Of a DNA stretch of 64,000 nt, positions 45,101-54,005 are shown in pieces. The notes under the pieces were generated by a model that was not told the origin of the DNA, made no database searches, and saw only the letters and a list, made by a program, of their open reading frames with translations. This DNA is from Diphasiastrum complanatum (Eukaryota > Streptophyta > Lycopodiopsida > Lycopodiales > Lycopodiaceae), in the NCBI GenBank assembly GCA_029204225.1, contig CM055097.1, positions 40,713,028-40,777,027 on the forward strand, read 5' to 3'. The stretch's first letter is position 1. Each line of letters opens with the position of its first letter. A program made the translations under genes and the position numbers.

Positions 45101-46076
45101 CATTATCTTAAGTGGTGGTAACAATCTAGATATAGATGAAATCAAGATGGCACTCAAAAGAGAGTTTGAAATTCAAGATCTTGGTAAACTTCATTATATC
45201 TTAGGAATAGAGATTATTAGAACTTCTAAATCTACATTCATATGTCAAGAAAAGTATGTTAACTCTATTCTAAAAAGGTTTCATATGGAAGATTGTAAAG
45301 TTGTTTCTACTCCTATGGAATCAAATGTAAAGCTAACTACAAGAAGTAATGAAAGATCCTTCAAGGACATTACTCTCTATAGAAAGCTAATAGGATCTCT
45401 TATATGGTTAACCATCACAAGACCTGATCTAAGCTTTGTGGTTGGTAAACTAAGTCAATTTATGCAAGATCCTAGTGAGGCTCATTGGAAGCTAGGAAAG
45501 AGAGTACTTAGATACATCTCGGGATCTAGAGATTTTGGCATCTTGTATGGAGGTACTACACCTAACCTTTGTGGATTTTCAGATTCAGATTTTGCAGGTG
45601 ATCAAATGGATAGGAAGTCAACAAGTGCCTTTGCAATCTATCTTGGAGATGGAGTGGTCTCATGGCTATCAAAGAAGCAACCAACTATCTCTCTATCTTC
45701 CACCGAAGCCGAGTACAAGGCATTAACAACATGCACCAAGGAGATTCTTTGGATCAAGAGGATGTTATTGGATCTTCACTTGCTGGAACCAGAGAAGACT
45801 CCAATCATACTTTGTGATAACCTTTCAGCCCAAAGCTTGGCAAGCAATCCTGTTTTTCATGCAAGGAGCAAGCACATTGAGATTGCTCACCATTTTGTGA
45901 GAGATCAAGTCATTGCCAAAGAGGTGGAGCTTCAACATGTCTCTTCAAAGGAGTGTGTGGCTGATATCTTCACCAAACCATTGGGAAAGGACCTATATTT
46001 AATGCATAGATATAATCTTGGAATGTGCTCAAAGACTATGTTGAAACTAGCATCCAATGTTGAAGAGGGAGTGTGA
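42123..46076 (+). CDS. Copia gag-pol polyprotein, intact
   Basis: 1317 residues, no stops. Gag (UBN2/DUF4219-like, YSTWKVRMESLL) spans about 1-195. The zinc knuckle CFYCGIKGHFANEC is at 250-263. Protease D309-S310-G311 lies in WWIDSGASSHM. Integrase zinc site H442, H447, C476, C479; catalytic D506 (HSDIHF), D568 (RSDNGGEY), E604 (GVAERKNRT), the last two with 35 residues between them as the family requires. RT has MDVTNAFLNGDLEE and YVDD at 990-993. RNase H has GFSDSDFAGDQMDRKSTS, STEAEYKAL and DIFTKPLG near the C terminus. Domain order gag-PR-IN-RT-RH is that of Ty1/Copia. The product is expected to assemble particles, self-cleave, copy the RNA and integrate the DNA. The stop codon (46074-46076) lies inside the 3' LTR. 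Confidence 0.97.
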   Translation: MASNGGIMLESSERLSSSNYSTWKVRMESLLELNELMDIVAEIEERPLTLQEQQRFDKKAKRALHIIKMNVTNELLKEVGKCQSASEAWNALKKLFESKSTSRVLTLRRQIFSSRQREGESAHAFILRVKSLSDDLACIDENIKDGEIVQVMLNGLLNEHANLVQSFAIQRVLPSVVDLQEILLAEEHRLQSKLDGASLQGGGEEAFFTKGKFKGKGKGKGKWSKGGNFDHDDHSSSSSSTKNNKSKFKCFYCGIKGHFANECYKKKREQGERQGNLTVDEEEHNTCESLVMTSSLLANIDDNDPWWIDSGASSHMTRHKEYFTSLLSYEGEGNIIYTANDGQCDIKGIGTIPISLSTNRKANLENVLYIPSITKNLLSVSQMIDKGLDVEFIGDACLISKCGSLIAQGRRHGKLFKLDACVISNHEGCMAREQLTNQEVWHKRLGHPNFKSLEVMAKKELVLGLPKSLVANNSVCEHCALSKSHRLAYSRSTSRSKEAFQLVHSDIHFSSTTSNGGAKMYATFIDDFSRYTWIYLLKSKDEVFAAFVKFKNEMENQFNTKIKCLRSDNGGEYTSNRFKDFCIAHGIKREMSSPRTPQQNGVAERKNRTLCECAKAMRLHANLAKSFWGEALACANYLCNRWTSASLDGKTPHEVLYGRRPSVKHCRIFGCTCFVNITLDDRTKEDPSSKKGVFVGYSEVSKAYKVYIPSTKKVVISRDVIFHEENVSNVVDVDVDVPTNHHDVQDVLDEDGDATPKQTSRKTQRQRAKPSRLTYDEKGKQVMDNSNLAFLTSFDEPTCVGEAIQKKEWIQAMDHEHQALIKSNTWRLVKLPKDKKAIGCKWIFKIKTNQDGSINKYKARLVAKGYAQEYGIDYDETFAPVAKMVTIRILISLATLYDWDMWQMDVTNAFLNGDLEEDIYMEQPEGYVSHDEPNHVCYLQKSLYGLKQAPRSWYAKLNSFLLSQNFVMSEYDHSLYFRLNENDITLLLIYVDDIILSGGNNLDIDEIKMALKREFEIQDLGKLHYILGIEIIRTSKSTFICQEKYVNSILKRFHMEDCKVVSTPMESNVKLTTRSNERSFKDITLYRKLIGSLIWLTITRPDLSFVVGKLSQFMQDPSEAHWKLGKRVLRYISGSRDFGILYGGTTPNLCGFSDSDFAGDQMDRKSTSAFAIYLGDGVVSWLSKKQPTISLSSTEAEYKALTTCTKEILWIKRMLLDLHLLEPEKTPIILCDNLSAQSLASNPVFHARSKHIEIAHHFVRDQVIAKEVELQHVSSKECVADIFTKPLGKDLYLMHRYNLGMCSKTMLKLASNVEEGV
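46062..46071 (+). other. Polypurine tract of the intact Copia
   Basis: GAAGAGGGAG sits directly before the 3' LTR and is also coding (the codons for the last residues of the polyprotein). Confidence 0.85.
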
Positions 46077-46726
46077 AAATTGTCAACATTTCCTAGCTAG
46101 TTTGAGGCCTAAATTGGCTAAAATTGTAAATAGTTTTGGTTCTGGAGTTTCACACGTGTGAACCAGGCCACAATGTTTTTATTTACTGTATTTTTTCAGT
46201 ATGATGAAGTGTCAAACTTCATACCCTTCAAAATGAGACCATTTTGATGTATTTTGGTCATATAAGCCATTTTTAGCTATTTTTCCTATGTAGGGAATAT
46301 CTAGGGTCAAGTACCTTCTAGAGAGAGGAGAGAGAGTCATCTTCCTCATCCATAAATAGTAGGGAAGTCGTGGAGAACAGGTTGGAGAAACCTTTTGTAT
46401 GCTTCATTGAGATCAATAGATCATTGTCATTGTTTCTTCCTCCATTGAGAGCATTGTTGTGTGTATTGTCTTCAAGCTATTGTGTATGATCTTAGGTGCT
46501 TTCCAAAAGTGATAGGCTGATGTATTATGGACTGTATAATGCTATTTTGGGCCGCACTTGATGTTTATGGAAGTTTCCATTTGTGATAAATGCTTTTTGA
46601 TCAAGTTCTTTGTATTCTAGGTAGCATAGAATGTGTTGCCAATTCCTAGCTTATGTAGTTTGGAGTGCAAGCATTCAAGCCAATGATCTTGGAGTTTAGA
46701 TCCACTTAGGATCTGTATTTTTCACA
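46072..46726 (+). repeat. 3' LTR of the intact Copia
   Basis: Starts TGTGAAAATTG at the end of the coding region and ends TTTTTCACA. Same length as the 5' LTR. The first five bases overlap the last codons of the polyprotein. Confidence 0.97.
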
Positions 46727-46731
46727 AGGAT

Positions 46732-48895
46732 CACATCATTACCCACATTTGTGATGTTGTTACACCCAGGCAAGCATGGGATGTGCTAAAGGAGTAGTTC
46801 AAGACGTCAAATCCGTCAATAATCACGTTTCTGAAGTCAAAACTGAATAGTGGCTACATGGAACAAGGAGAGCATATTCAGACATACATGAACAGAATAA
46901 AGACAATGAGGGATGAACTGCATTCTATTGGTGAGCGCATACGTGATGCTGAGCTAGTGCACAATGCATTGTGTGGCATTGCAGAACCCTATCATATGTT
47001 TGTGAGCGAAATAGCATCAAGGAAAAGATTGCCAACCTTTGACGAGCTCACATGAATCTTGATGCAGGAAGAGCAACGGCGAGAAATGGTGAAAGCTAGA
47101 TGTCAAAATACTGACGATCAAGCACTTGCGGCACGCCAAAAACAAGGCAAGGGCAAGGGCAAGAAGAAGTCTAAGCAACAATTTTCCAAGACTCAGGAGG
47201 ATGAGGGATCTTCCAGTAAGACCAAGAAGAAAGGCAAGTGCTTCCATTGTGGTAAAAAGGGCCATTGGAAGAGTGAATGTCTTAAATTCCTGACGGAACA
47301 AGGCAAGGGGAAACCAATGCAAGCAGGTAACCTTGTTGATGAGGGTGAGATTGAAGACTCTAACATCTTCATATCTGCATTGTCATCTAATCAAGATGAT
47401 CAAGCATGGTATATTGACTCGGGAGCCACAAGACACATGACAGGTAACAAGAATTGGTTCAGTAGCATGAAAGTGTTGGATAATGAAACGTCTGTTTCAC
47501 AAGCAAATGGTGAGGTGTGCAAGGTCAAGGGACTCATTACTGATCAAAAGTTGAAAGTAGAATTTGCCCATGATCGTTGCTTTGTAAAGGATGTGAACCA
47601 AAAGTTCAAAGTTATTGTGGATGGAGTAAGGGAGCCCAATACAAAATTGTACAGGTTGAATGCTACAATCCAGGGGCAACATGGACTAGTATTGTCCATT
47701 CCATCGCAAACTGAGTTGTGGCATAAGAGACTTGGTCACTTGAACTTAGAAAGCCTCAGTTTGATGAGAAAATTGGAGATGGTAACGGGATTGCCTACTA
47801 TAGAAGACCACTTGAAATCGATGTGCGAATCATGTGTATATGGAAAGCAGCATCGAGAGAAGCTCAATAAAGGTGGTGTTGCAAGGGCAAATAACATCCT
47901 GGATTTGATTCACACAGATTTATGCGGGCCTATGAGGACCATGTCCTTAGGTAAACCCTTCTATTTCATGACCTTTATTGATGATATGTCACGTAAGACG
48001 TGGATCTACTTTTGAAGAAGAAATCAGATGCATTTGACAACTTCAAGAGCTTAAGCATTGGTCGAAAATCAGACAGGTAGGAAGATCAAAGTCCTAAGAT
48101 CAGATAGTGGAGGTGAGTACAAGTCTAATGACTTCAATGATCTTTGTGATCAATGTGGGATTAAAAGACAATTTATGCAAGCTCATACTTCTGCTCTCAA
48201 TGGTGTAACAGAGCGCAAGAATCATACGATTGTGGAAAGTGCCAGATCTATGCTAGCCAAAATGAAACTACCAAAAGATTTTTGGTTAGAAGCATGCAGT
48301 ACGGCAGTCTATCTTCAAAATAGAAGTCCTACCATTGCCATACCAAAGATAACACCTGAGGAAGCATTCACGAAGAAGAAGCCAAAGGTGAACCACTTGC
48401 GAATCTTTGGATGTAAGGCCTTTATACACATTCCTAAGGAAGAGAGACGTAAACTTGATGTAAAAGCTATCAAGTGTATATTCCTAGGATATGATGATCA
48501 TGTGAAGGGCTATAGATGTTTCGATCCAGCGGAAAACAAAATTCATGTAAGCCGTGATGTTATCTTTGATGAATCCAAGATGTATGAAGACGAGGATGCT
48601 GAGAAGATAGATACATCCAGTGGGAAAGATGGTATAGTGAGGATACCACCTGATGATGATCCATTCATTGACCTTCCAAGTGATGAAAAAGAGGATACAT
48701 CTCAAGATACCACTACTCAAACTCAAGAGACAGGTTGGAGAGGTAGGGGCAAATCTTTTGGTGCAAGAAGGATTGAAATTGCAGGTGAAAAACGCAAGGA
48801 GAAGGATGTACCGTGGGATACATTTTCACCAGGAAGCCGATCACCTGATAGGAAGCTCCCTAAGTGGTTTGAGAGATTGTTGGAGAGCCGCGACA
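46732..48895 (+). pseudogene. Outer Copia gag end, protease and integrase
   Basis: After the insertion, gag resumes: ITHICDVVTPRQAWDVLKE, a stop, then HIQTYMNRIKTMRDELHSIG (46858-47055). Frame 47059-48015 holds the zinc knuckle CFHCGKKGHWKSEC, protease WYIDSGATRHMTGN, the zinc site HKRLGHLN...CESCVYGKQH and HTDLCGPM. A frame break near 48015 leads to 48058-49098 with LRSDSGGEYKSND and GVTERKNHT, so the integrase D, D, E are kept. The linker ends in KLPKWFERLLESRD at about 48890, where the Copia reading stops and inverted-repeat sequence begins. RT is missing. Confidence 0.88.
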
Positions 48896-48918
48896 TGGAT
48901 CACAAGAACACATATAGC

Positions 48919-49382
48919 AAATATCCACGCAAATTTCCACGCACAATACAAAGGAGGATGTGCGGGCAAAAAAAAATTCGCGTGGATATAGTCGTGGATT
49001 GGCGTGGATATACGCGTGGATACAAGCATGTGAATTATCCACGTGTGGATGTTCCACGCAAATGTCATTTCCAGCAGCAGATCGGTCGGATGTCGTGAAA
49101 TTCAAAATGCATGGATTATCCACGCATGGATTATCCACGCCAAGTCCGACTACCGGCAATCGGGCAAACCTCCGACACCTGGAGCCGGAAATAAGAATTC
49201 TAATTTCGCGTGGATAATCCACACGTGGATTATCCACGCCATAGTAAAAATTAAATAAAAAAGGCTCGGCTTTCGCATGAATATTGCATGGATATCGCGT
49301 GAATAATTATCCACGCGTGGATTATCCACGCAAAATTCACTTTATCCACGCAAAATTATCCACGTGTGGATGTTCCACGCAT
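48919..49382. repeat. Cluster of TCCACG/CGTGGA inverted repeats
   Basis: About 19 exact TCCACG or CGTGGA hexamers by hand count in 464 bp, many as ATTATCCACG, GCGTGGATA or palindromes such as ATCCACGCGTGGAT. A 27-bp unit starting ATTATCCACGTGTGGATG is repeated exactly at 49034-49060 and 49355-49381. Between these lies a GC-richer core (TCCGACTACCGG..., 49146-49190). The tract replaces the end of a Copia, so it may be the end of an unknown element. It has no coding capacity of its own. Confidence 0.85.
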
Positions 49383-51432
49383 TTTTTTCCCCTCTCTTGG
49401 CACGTGAGAGGGTCCCCCACATGGGCTTGCATGCTTCAAATGTCATTCAATATTCTCATAACCTTTTCTAGATTTTATGAGAATATTTTATTGTAGGATT
49501 TTACATAAAATATATTTTTTAATATGATGGAATGTAAAAAAAATCAATTCAAAGATCATTATGGTAGTATTTAATTGTTAAAACTAGTTTTATATTGTTA
49601 TAAATTTTATTTTTCTTGAGATTTGACATACAAGACAAAATCATGAGATAAGAAGTAGTACATATTATTATTAAACAAGTAATTTGACAAGTTTTTTAAG
49701 ATTTTATGACATAATATTATGTCAAATCGGTGATGTCATAAAACATTTAGTTTATTAATAATCTAGGTGTCATAGATTTGATATAATTTGATGACATAAT
49801 TACATGGTCAAATTTTTCTTTTTTGCTTTTGTCATGTGGCCTCTTAAATGGTTGCATGGGGTCATTTAGATTCATGATCAAAAGCATTTATGTTATATTG
49901 AGGACCTATATGATAAATCTTTTTAATTGTTGGTGTGTGACCTATATAACCTTATATGAAATCATTGTAATTAGTTGAAATATCATTTAGCATTATAATA
50001 AAGATGTTGATCAATGGTGTGTTATCTAGTATATGATTTCTTGCATACAAAGTAATCATAGATAGAAAGGGCGAATGCATATTGCTCGTCATGAGATACC
50101 ATGGCACACTAGGCCAATCCAAAGAGATTTACCTTTAACTAACTCGAGCCAAATATTAATTAATCAAATGAGTGATTGAGTGGGCAATGAATCAATTGAG
50201 TATATGACTGATTGTTTGATTTTGATCATTCCATCTTGATTCTCTTCAAATTCTTCGGTCTCAGATTTCTTTTTGGATCTCAAGGAAAAGGATGTCCTAC
50301 ATAATCTCAGATATCTTTTTATATTAATAAAAACTCGAGGTTACATAGATGAAATATGGCGTACATCAGCCGAAATAAAAATCTTATGGCCAATTCTAAG
50401 GCCACTTTATTTAAAACTCTGTAGCTCTTTCTGGGCGAACTGGGACCCCTTCAACATGGGCTATACTGGCCAAATCTGTGTCAGTCACACACTGATTTAC
50501 TCAACTTTTATATGAAACCATACAAGATATTTCACAAAACTTTGAAATTTAGCTCGATTTTGTGTGCTAAAAAATTGGCGAACAATAAACTCCGCTGAAT
50601 TAAGAGCATTCAAGTAGATTATGGGAGTTTTGAGCTCCAAAAGGAAGTTATAAGAATTCATGCAAACATCCCTTTTGTATTATTAAAATATTATAACACT
50701 ATTTTCAACTACTATATTTGATTTGCAATAACTTTTTAATCTTAGCTCAAAAGTATGTCATCTAAAATATCATTGGAAAGCACTCGTCGAGCGCTTTCCA
50801 ACGCACCAAACTCCGTTGAATCCTCATCAAAAGTGAAATTGTCTTGCTTCTCACTCAAAAAGCTGTATTGCACCAGTATTCACACATGAGAACTCATACA
50901 CATAAGAAAAATAGCATTTTATATACAAGAATTCAGTATATCACCACCAATATGCAAAAAATGGATGTAGAAACCCAAAATGGCACTATAAAGAGCACAT
51001 GAGAACAAATAGACACATGTAAACCATAATAATAATGATGAGTACACAACCAGCCTTGATTTTCAGACAAGCAAATCTTAAGGTGTAGACAAGAAGCTTA
51101 GATTTCAGTGTTCAAAAGATCAAATTTAGTGTGACCACAACTTGTAAACTTTATTCCAATTCTAGAGATTTGTTAATGCTAGTTAGAAGACCTATTTTAG
51201 TATGGTCGATGATGACACAATTCATATCCTTAAATTGCAACCAGATATATTTATACTGTACTCATCTTATATCATTGCAGTTAGATGCACACACATAAAT
51301 AGAAAAAACATAAACTGAATTAATGCCAAACGTCCTTGCATTGACCAGTTGGTTATGCAAACCAAAAAATGATCGTATACGATATCAAAACTAAATGGTA
51401 TTGTTCCAAGTTTAAATCAATCATCTTAGCAT
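49383..51432. other. AT-rich DNA, no supported gene
   Basis: Long AT-rich stretch without a recognisable frame. A short stem CCCTCTC...GAGAGGG lies at about 49390-49412, and a 29-bp near-palindrome at 50773-50801 (TTGGAAAGC...GCTTTCCAA). The part from 51433 to 51520 may hold a terminal exon of the methyltransferase-like gene. Confidence 0.45.
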
Positions 51433-51617
51433 CAAAACATGAATCCTGATAGCAGATAGGCGAAATAAATAGATTCTACAACATATAAGCTAACTCCAAG
51501 ATTTTTCCCAAGTATGATCTGCAACAAATAAGACTGAAAAATATTAGACGATACTCGATGATACAATAGAGAGAAAAATTATTACTAACAATCTCCAATG
51601 TGCACATGCAACTTACC

Positions 51618-51832
51618 GGCATATACTGTTGAGAAACTCAAGTGGCACATTTTCATCGTTGTCGATTCCTATTCCAATTCTACCTGAAAGTGATGCAATC
51701 TTAAAAAATGTGCATGTCCCACTCATGAGATCGACCACTACATCTCCAGGCTTAGAGAACACTCTCAATATATAGTCCCACAGCTTGCAGCTACGCTGGC
51801 TGGTTCCACGAATAGGTTGACCTTCGTGTCTT
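51618..51832 (-). pseudogene. Exon of a DNA N4/N6-methyltransferase-like protein, cut by a Gypsy LTR
   Basis: The minus strand reads RGTSQRSCKLWDYILRVFSK, then PGDVVVDLMSGTCTFFKIAS and LSGRIGIGIDND. This is the pattern of the N6/N4 DNA methylase family C-terminal part (FSKPGDVVLDPF.GSGTT...GR..IGIE), with the SAM-binding loop as DLMSGTCT. The frame runs to a strong donor CG/GTAAGT at 51617. A possible next exon starts after TTGTTGCAG at about 51522 and reaches a stop near 51433. The upstream edge is exactly the LTR border, so the catalytic D/S-P-P-Y exon is separated or lost. Function in the plant unknown. Confidence 0.5.
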
Positions 51833-52785
51833 TGTTGGGGGTATTCCCAACATATTGTAAATAAATAAAGTGAGAAAATTAGAAATAGTTCCGAGGGTCG
51901 TGGCATCCTACGTGTATAAGCCCATGGCCCAATGAGCACTTGTAAATAAATTAGACTTTGGGCCATGTAATTAAAATAATAGTAGAAGGCCAAAGTTAAG
52001 CTTAAACTTAAGTTCCTAAGTTTGAATAATTAGTCAAAGTCAATTGGTGGTAGGTGAAGTGTGTTCTCTCTCCACCATTGATTAGTTTGGGTTTTTGTTG
52101 AAGGGTGTGGATTTCAATTCCACCTTCCTTGGAATAACCAATAGGAGAAAGGGGCAAGGGCCTTTCCCATCTATAAAAAGACACCATTTGTATCATATTT
52201 TCATGCTTAATGAGGAGGAAGAAACTCTACCATTTTGGAGAGAAGCTTTTTTACAAGTAGAGAGGAAGTCCTCCAAATCCAAGGTAGAGCCTCCAAATGT
52301 CCTCCAAGCAACCTGCAAGCTCCAAGATGCTCCCCAACTCCAAGCTAGGATGCTTCCACCTGCAAGTAAGGATCTGCAAGCCTCCAAGGATCTCTCCTCC
52401 ACTTGTGTCCCTACTCTTAAACACAAAGATAGATAACAAGCTGGCCTCAAGTATTCACCACCCAACCATAGCTAGATCCAAGCTCCAAGCAAGACCTATC
52501 TAGCACCCCCTTGCTAACCATAAACAAATCACAAGCATACCACAATAGACTATAGCATACTCAAACCCTAAGAATACTACACACAGGAAAGTACTACCCC
52601 TTATCCAAGGGTCACGTGGCTCCATACCTCCGACCAAGGTGTAGTCAGTTGCTTGCCCTTATCCAAAGGCACATACCCTTAATCCAACTGGTAATCCTTA
52701 TCCAAGGGTAACTTGCCATTTAGCACCCAACACTAAATGGACCAATAGGGATCTGAAGTACTGCTAGTTACATAGGTATGTAACA
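51833..52785 (-). repeat. 3' LTR (953 bp) of a minus-strand chromoviral Gypsy
   Basis: TGTTGGGGGTATTCC...GGTATGTAACA, TG...CA ends. The purine tract AGGGGGAAGGAA adjoins at 52786. The stretch 52255-52390 holds many CTCCAA repeats. A fragment of the same LTR family lies at 3588-3694. No partner LTR is found to the right, so the element is 5' truncated. Confidence 0.8.
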
Positions 52786-52800
52786 TTCCTTCCCCCTAAA
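52786..52800 (-). other. Polypurine tract of the second chromoviral Gypsy
   Basis: The minus strand reads AGTTTAGGGGGAAGGA next to the LTR start TGTTACATACC. Confidence 0.75.
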
Positions 52801-54000
52801 CTTAAATTCTGTCCTTGTAGAGAAAAATTTGAAAAATTCTTCTGGAGATCAGCCTCCTTTTCCTAGGTATCCTCCTCTTTTGATTTGCCCCTCCACCTGA
52901 CTAAAAATTCTCAAAGCACTCTACACCGTAGAGTCCTCTGCCGGCTATTAACAATCGCCTCAAGTTCAGGTGGTCTACTCACGGACTCATCACAAAGAAG
53001 TTCCACTAGATCTTCCACAGGGACCAGGGTCTCCCCAACTCCCAACGAGGATTTCAACTTACTAACATGAAAAACATAATGAATTCCAACATTAGCTGAA
53101 AGGTCTAGTTTCTATGCGAGGCTTGTTTATCAGTTGGATAACCTTATTAGGACCGCAATACCTAGGCGCCAACTTTTCACACTTAATAGTTTTCAAGCTT
53201 CTAGAGTGATTAGGGACTCTCAAAAACACCCAGTCGTTGACCATGAATACCTTGTGCTTCTGAGATAGATCAGCATAGTGCCATGCCCTGTCTTGGGCAC
53301 TTATTATGCTATCTTAAGCCAGCTATAACATTTCTTGCATATCTGCAAGAAAATCAGCTGCGGCTTGCACCTATAGGTTTTTATGCCAACACTAATTGGT
53401 GATCGAGGTTGAAACCATACATAAGCATGAAAGGGCTAAATCCAGTCGTTGAATGTTTTGCACTGTTATATGCAAATTCCACCAGTGGAAGGTACTGTTT
53501 CCAATCAGACTGCTGATGGCCCACATATGCTTGAAGCATATCCTCCATCGTCTGATTATTCCTTTCTGTTTGACCGTCTGATTTCAGATGGTCTGGAGAA
53601 CTCATTCTTAAAGTTGTTTCCAACTTTTCAAATACTGCTTGCCAAAAATTCCTGGTGAATTTTGGGTCACGGTCACTGACAATGTTGCAAGGCAGTCCGT
53701 ATAGTCGAAAAAGCTTCTTAACAAACAGTTGAGCTAGTTTTGAAGCTTTAATAGTAGTTTTCATTGGGATAAATTGAGCAAACTTCGTAAGTCTGTCAAC
53801 CATTACCCAAACCGAATCGTGGCCCTTCCCTGTACGTGGAAGCCCGACTACAAAATCCATAGATATACTTTCCTACTTTCCGGTAGGAATATCTAAAGGA
53901 TGTAATAGGCCACTAGCTTTTAGCCTCTCTGTTTTATTTAACTAGCACTTAGTACATTTAAGTACATAAGTCTCTACCTGACTTTTCATCTTAGGCCACC
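52801..54000 (-). pseudogene. Gypsy integrase and chromodomain, second element
   Basis: The minus-strand core 53381-53860 has MDFVVGLPRTGKGHDSVWVM, IVSDRDPKFTRNFW and HLKSDGQTERNNQ (the catalytic D, D, E). Further on VGIHYVFHVSKLKSSLGVGE and a degenerate chromodomain PPELEAIVNSRQRTLRCRV, then EFLVRWRGKSKEED, reach about 52860. Stops separate the parts. Confidence 0.88.
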
Positions 54001-54005
54001 AAAAT

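Larger units (their letters stand above)
40296..46726 (+). mobile_element. Intact, young Copia retrotransposon
   Basis: 6431 bp, flanked by the perfect target duplication AGGAT (40291-40295 and 46727-46731). Two 655-bp LTRs differ by three transitions only by hand comparison (about 0.5%). It has a tRNA-Met primer-binding site, a polypurine tract and one uninterrupted gag-pol frame with all catalytic residues. It could be autonomous. It sits in the gag of another Copia. Confidence 0.97.
32317..48895 (+). mobile_element. Outer plus-strand Copia holding two nested retrotransposons
   Basis: Parts: LTR 32317-32590, primer-binding site 32591, leader to 33481, [Gypsy 33482-39759], leader and gag start 39765-40295, [intact Copia 40296-46726], rest of gag, protease and integrase 46732-48895. 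The gag reading joins across the second insertion (NLSVKD to HIITHICDVV) once the insert and one copy of AGGAT are removed. RT, RNase H and the 3' LTR are missing because the element ends in an inverted-repeat cluster at about 48.9 kb. Confidence 0.85.

Noticed and set aside
49034-49381. TTATCCACG words resemble bacterial DnaA boxes and could suggest a replication origin
   Set aside because: The surroundings are clearly plant retrotransposon DNA, the words occur as inverted hexamers in both orientations, and the last base differs from the canonical TTATCCACA. No bacterial gene is nearby.
48919-49382. A CRISPR array
   Set aside because: Repeats are short, in both orientations and unevenly spaced, no cas genes exist, and the context is eukaryotic.
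52165-52182. TATAAAAAG on the plus strand within the 953-bp LTR as the element promoter
   Set aside because: The element is on the minus strand, so this box is antisense. An antisense promoter cannot be excluded but has no other support.
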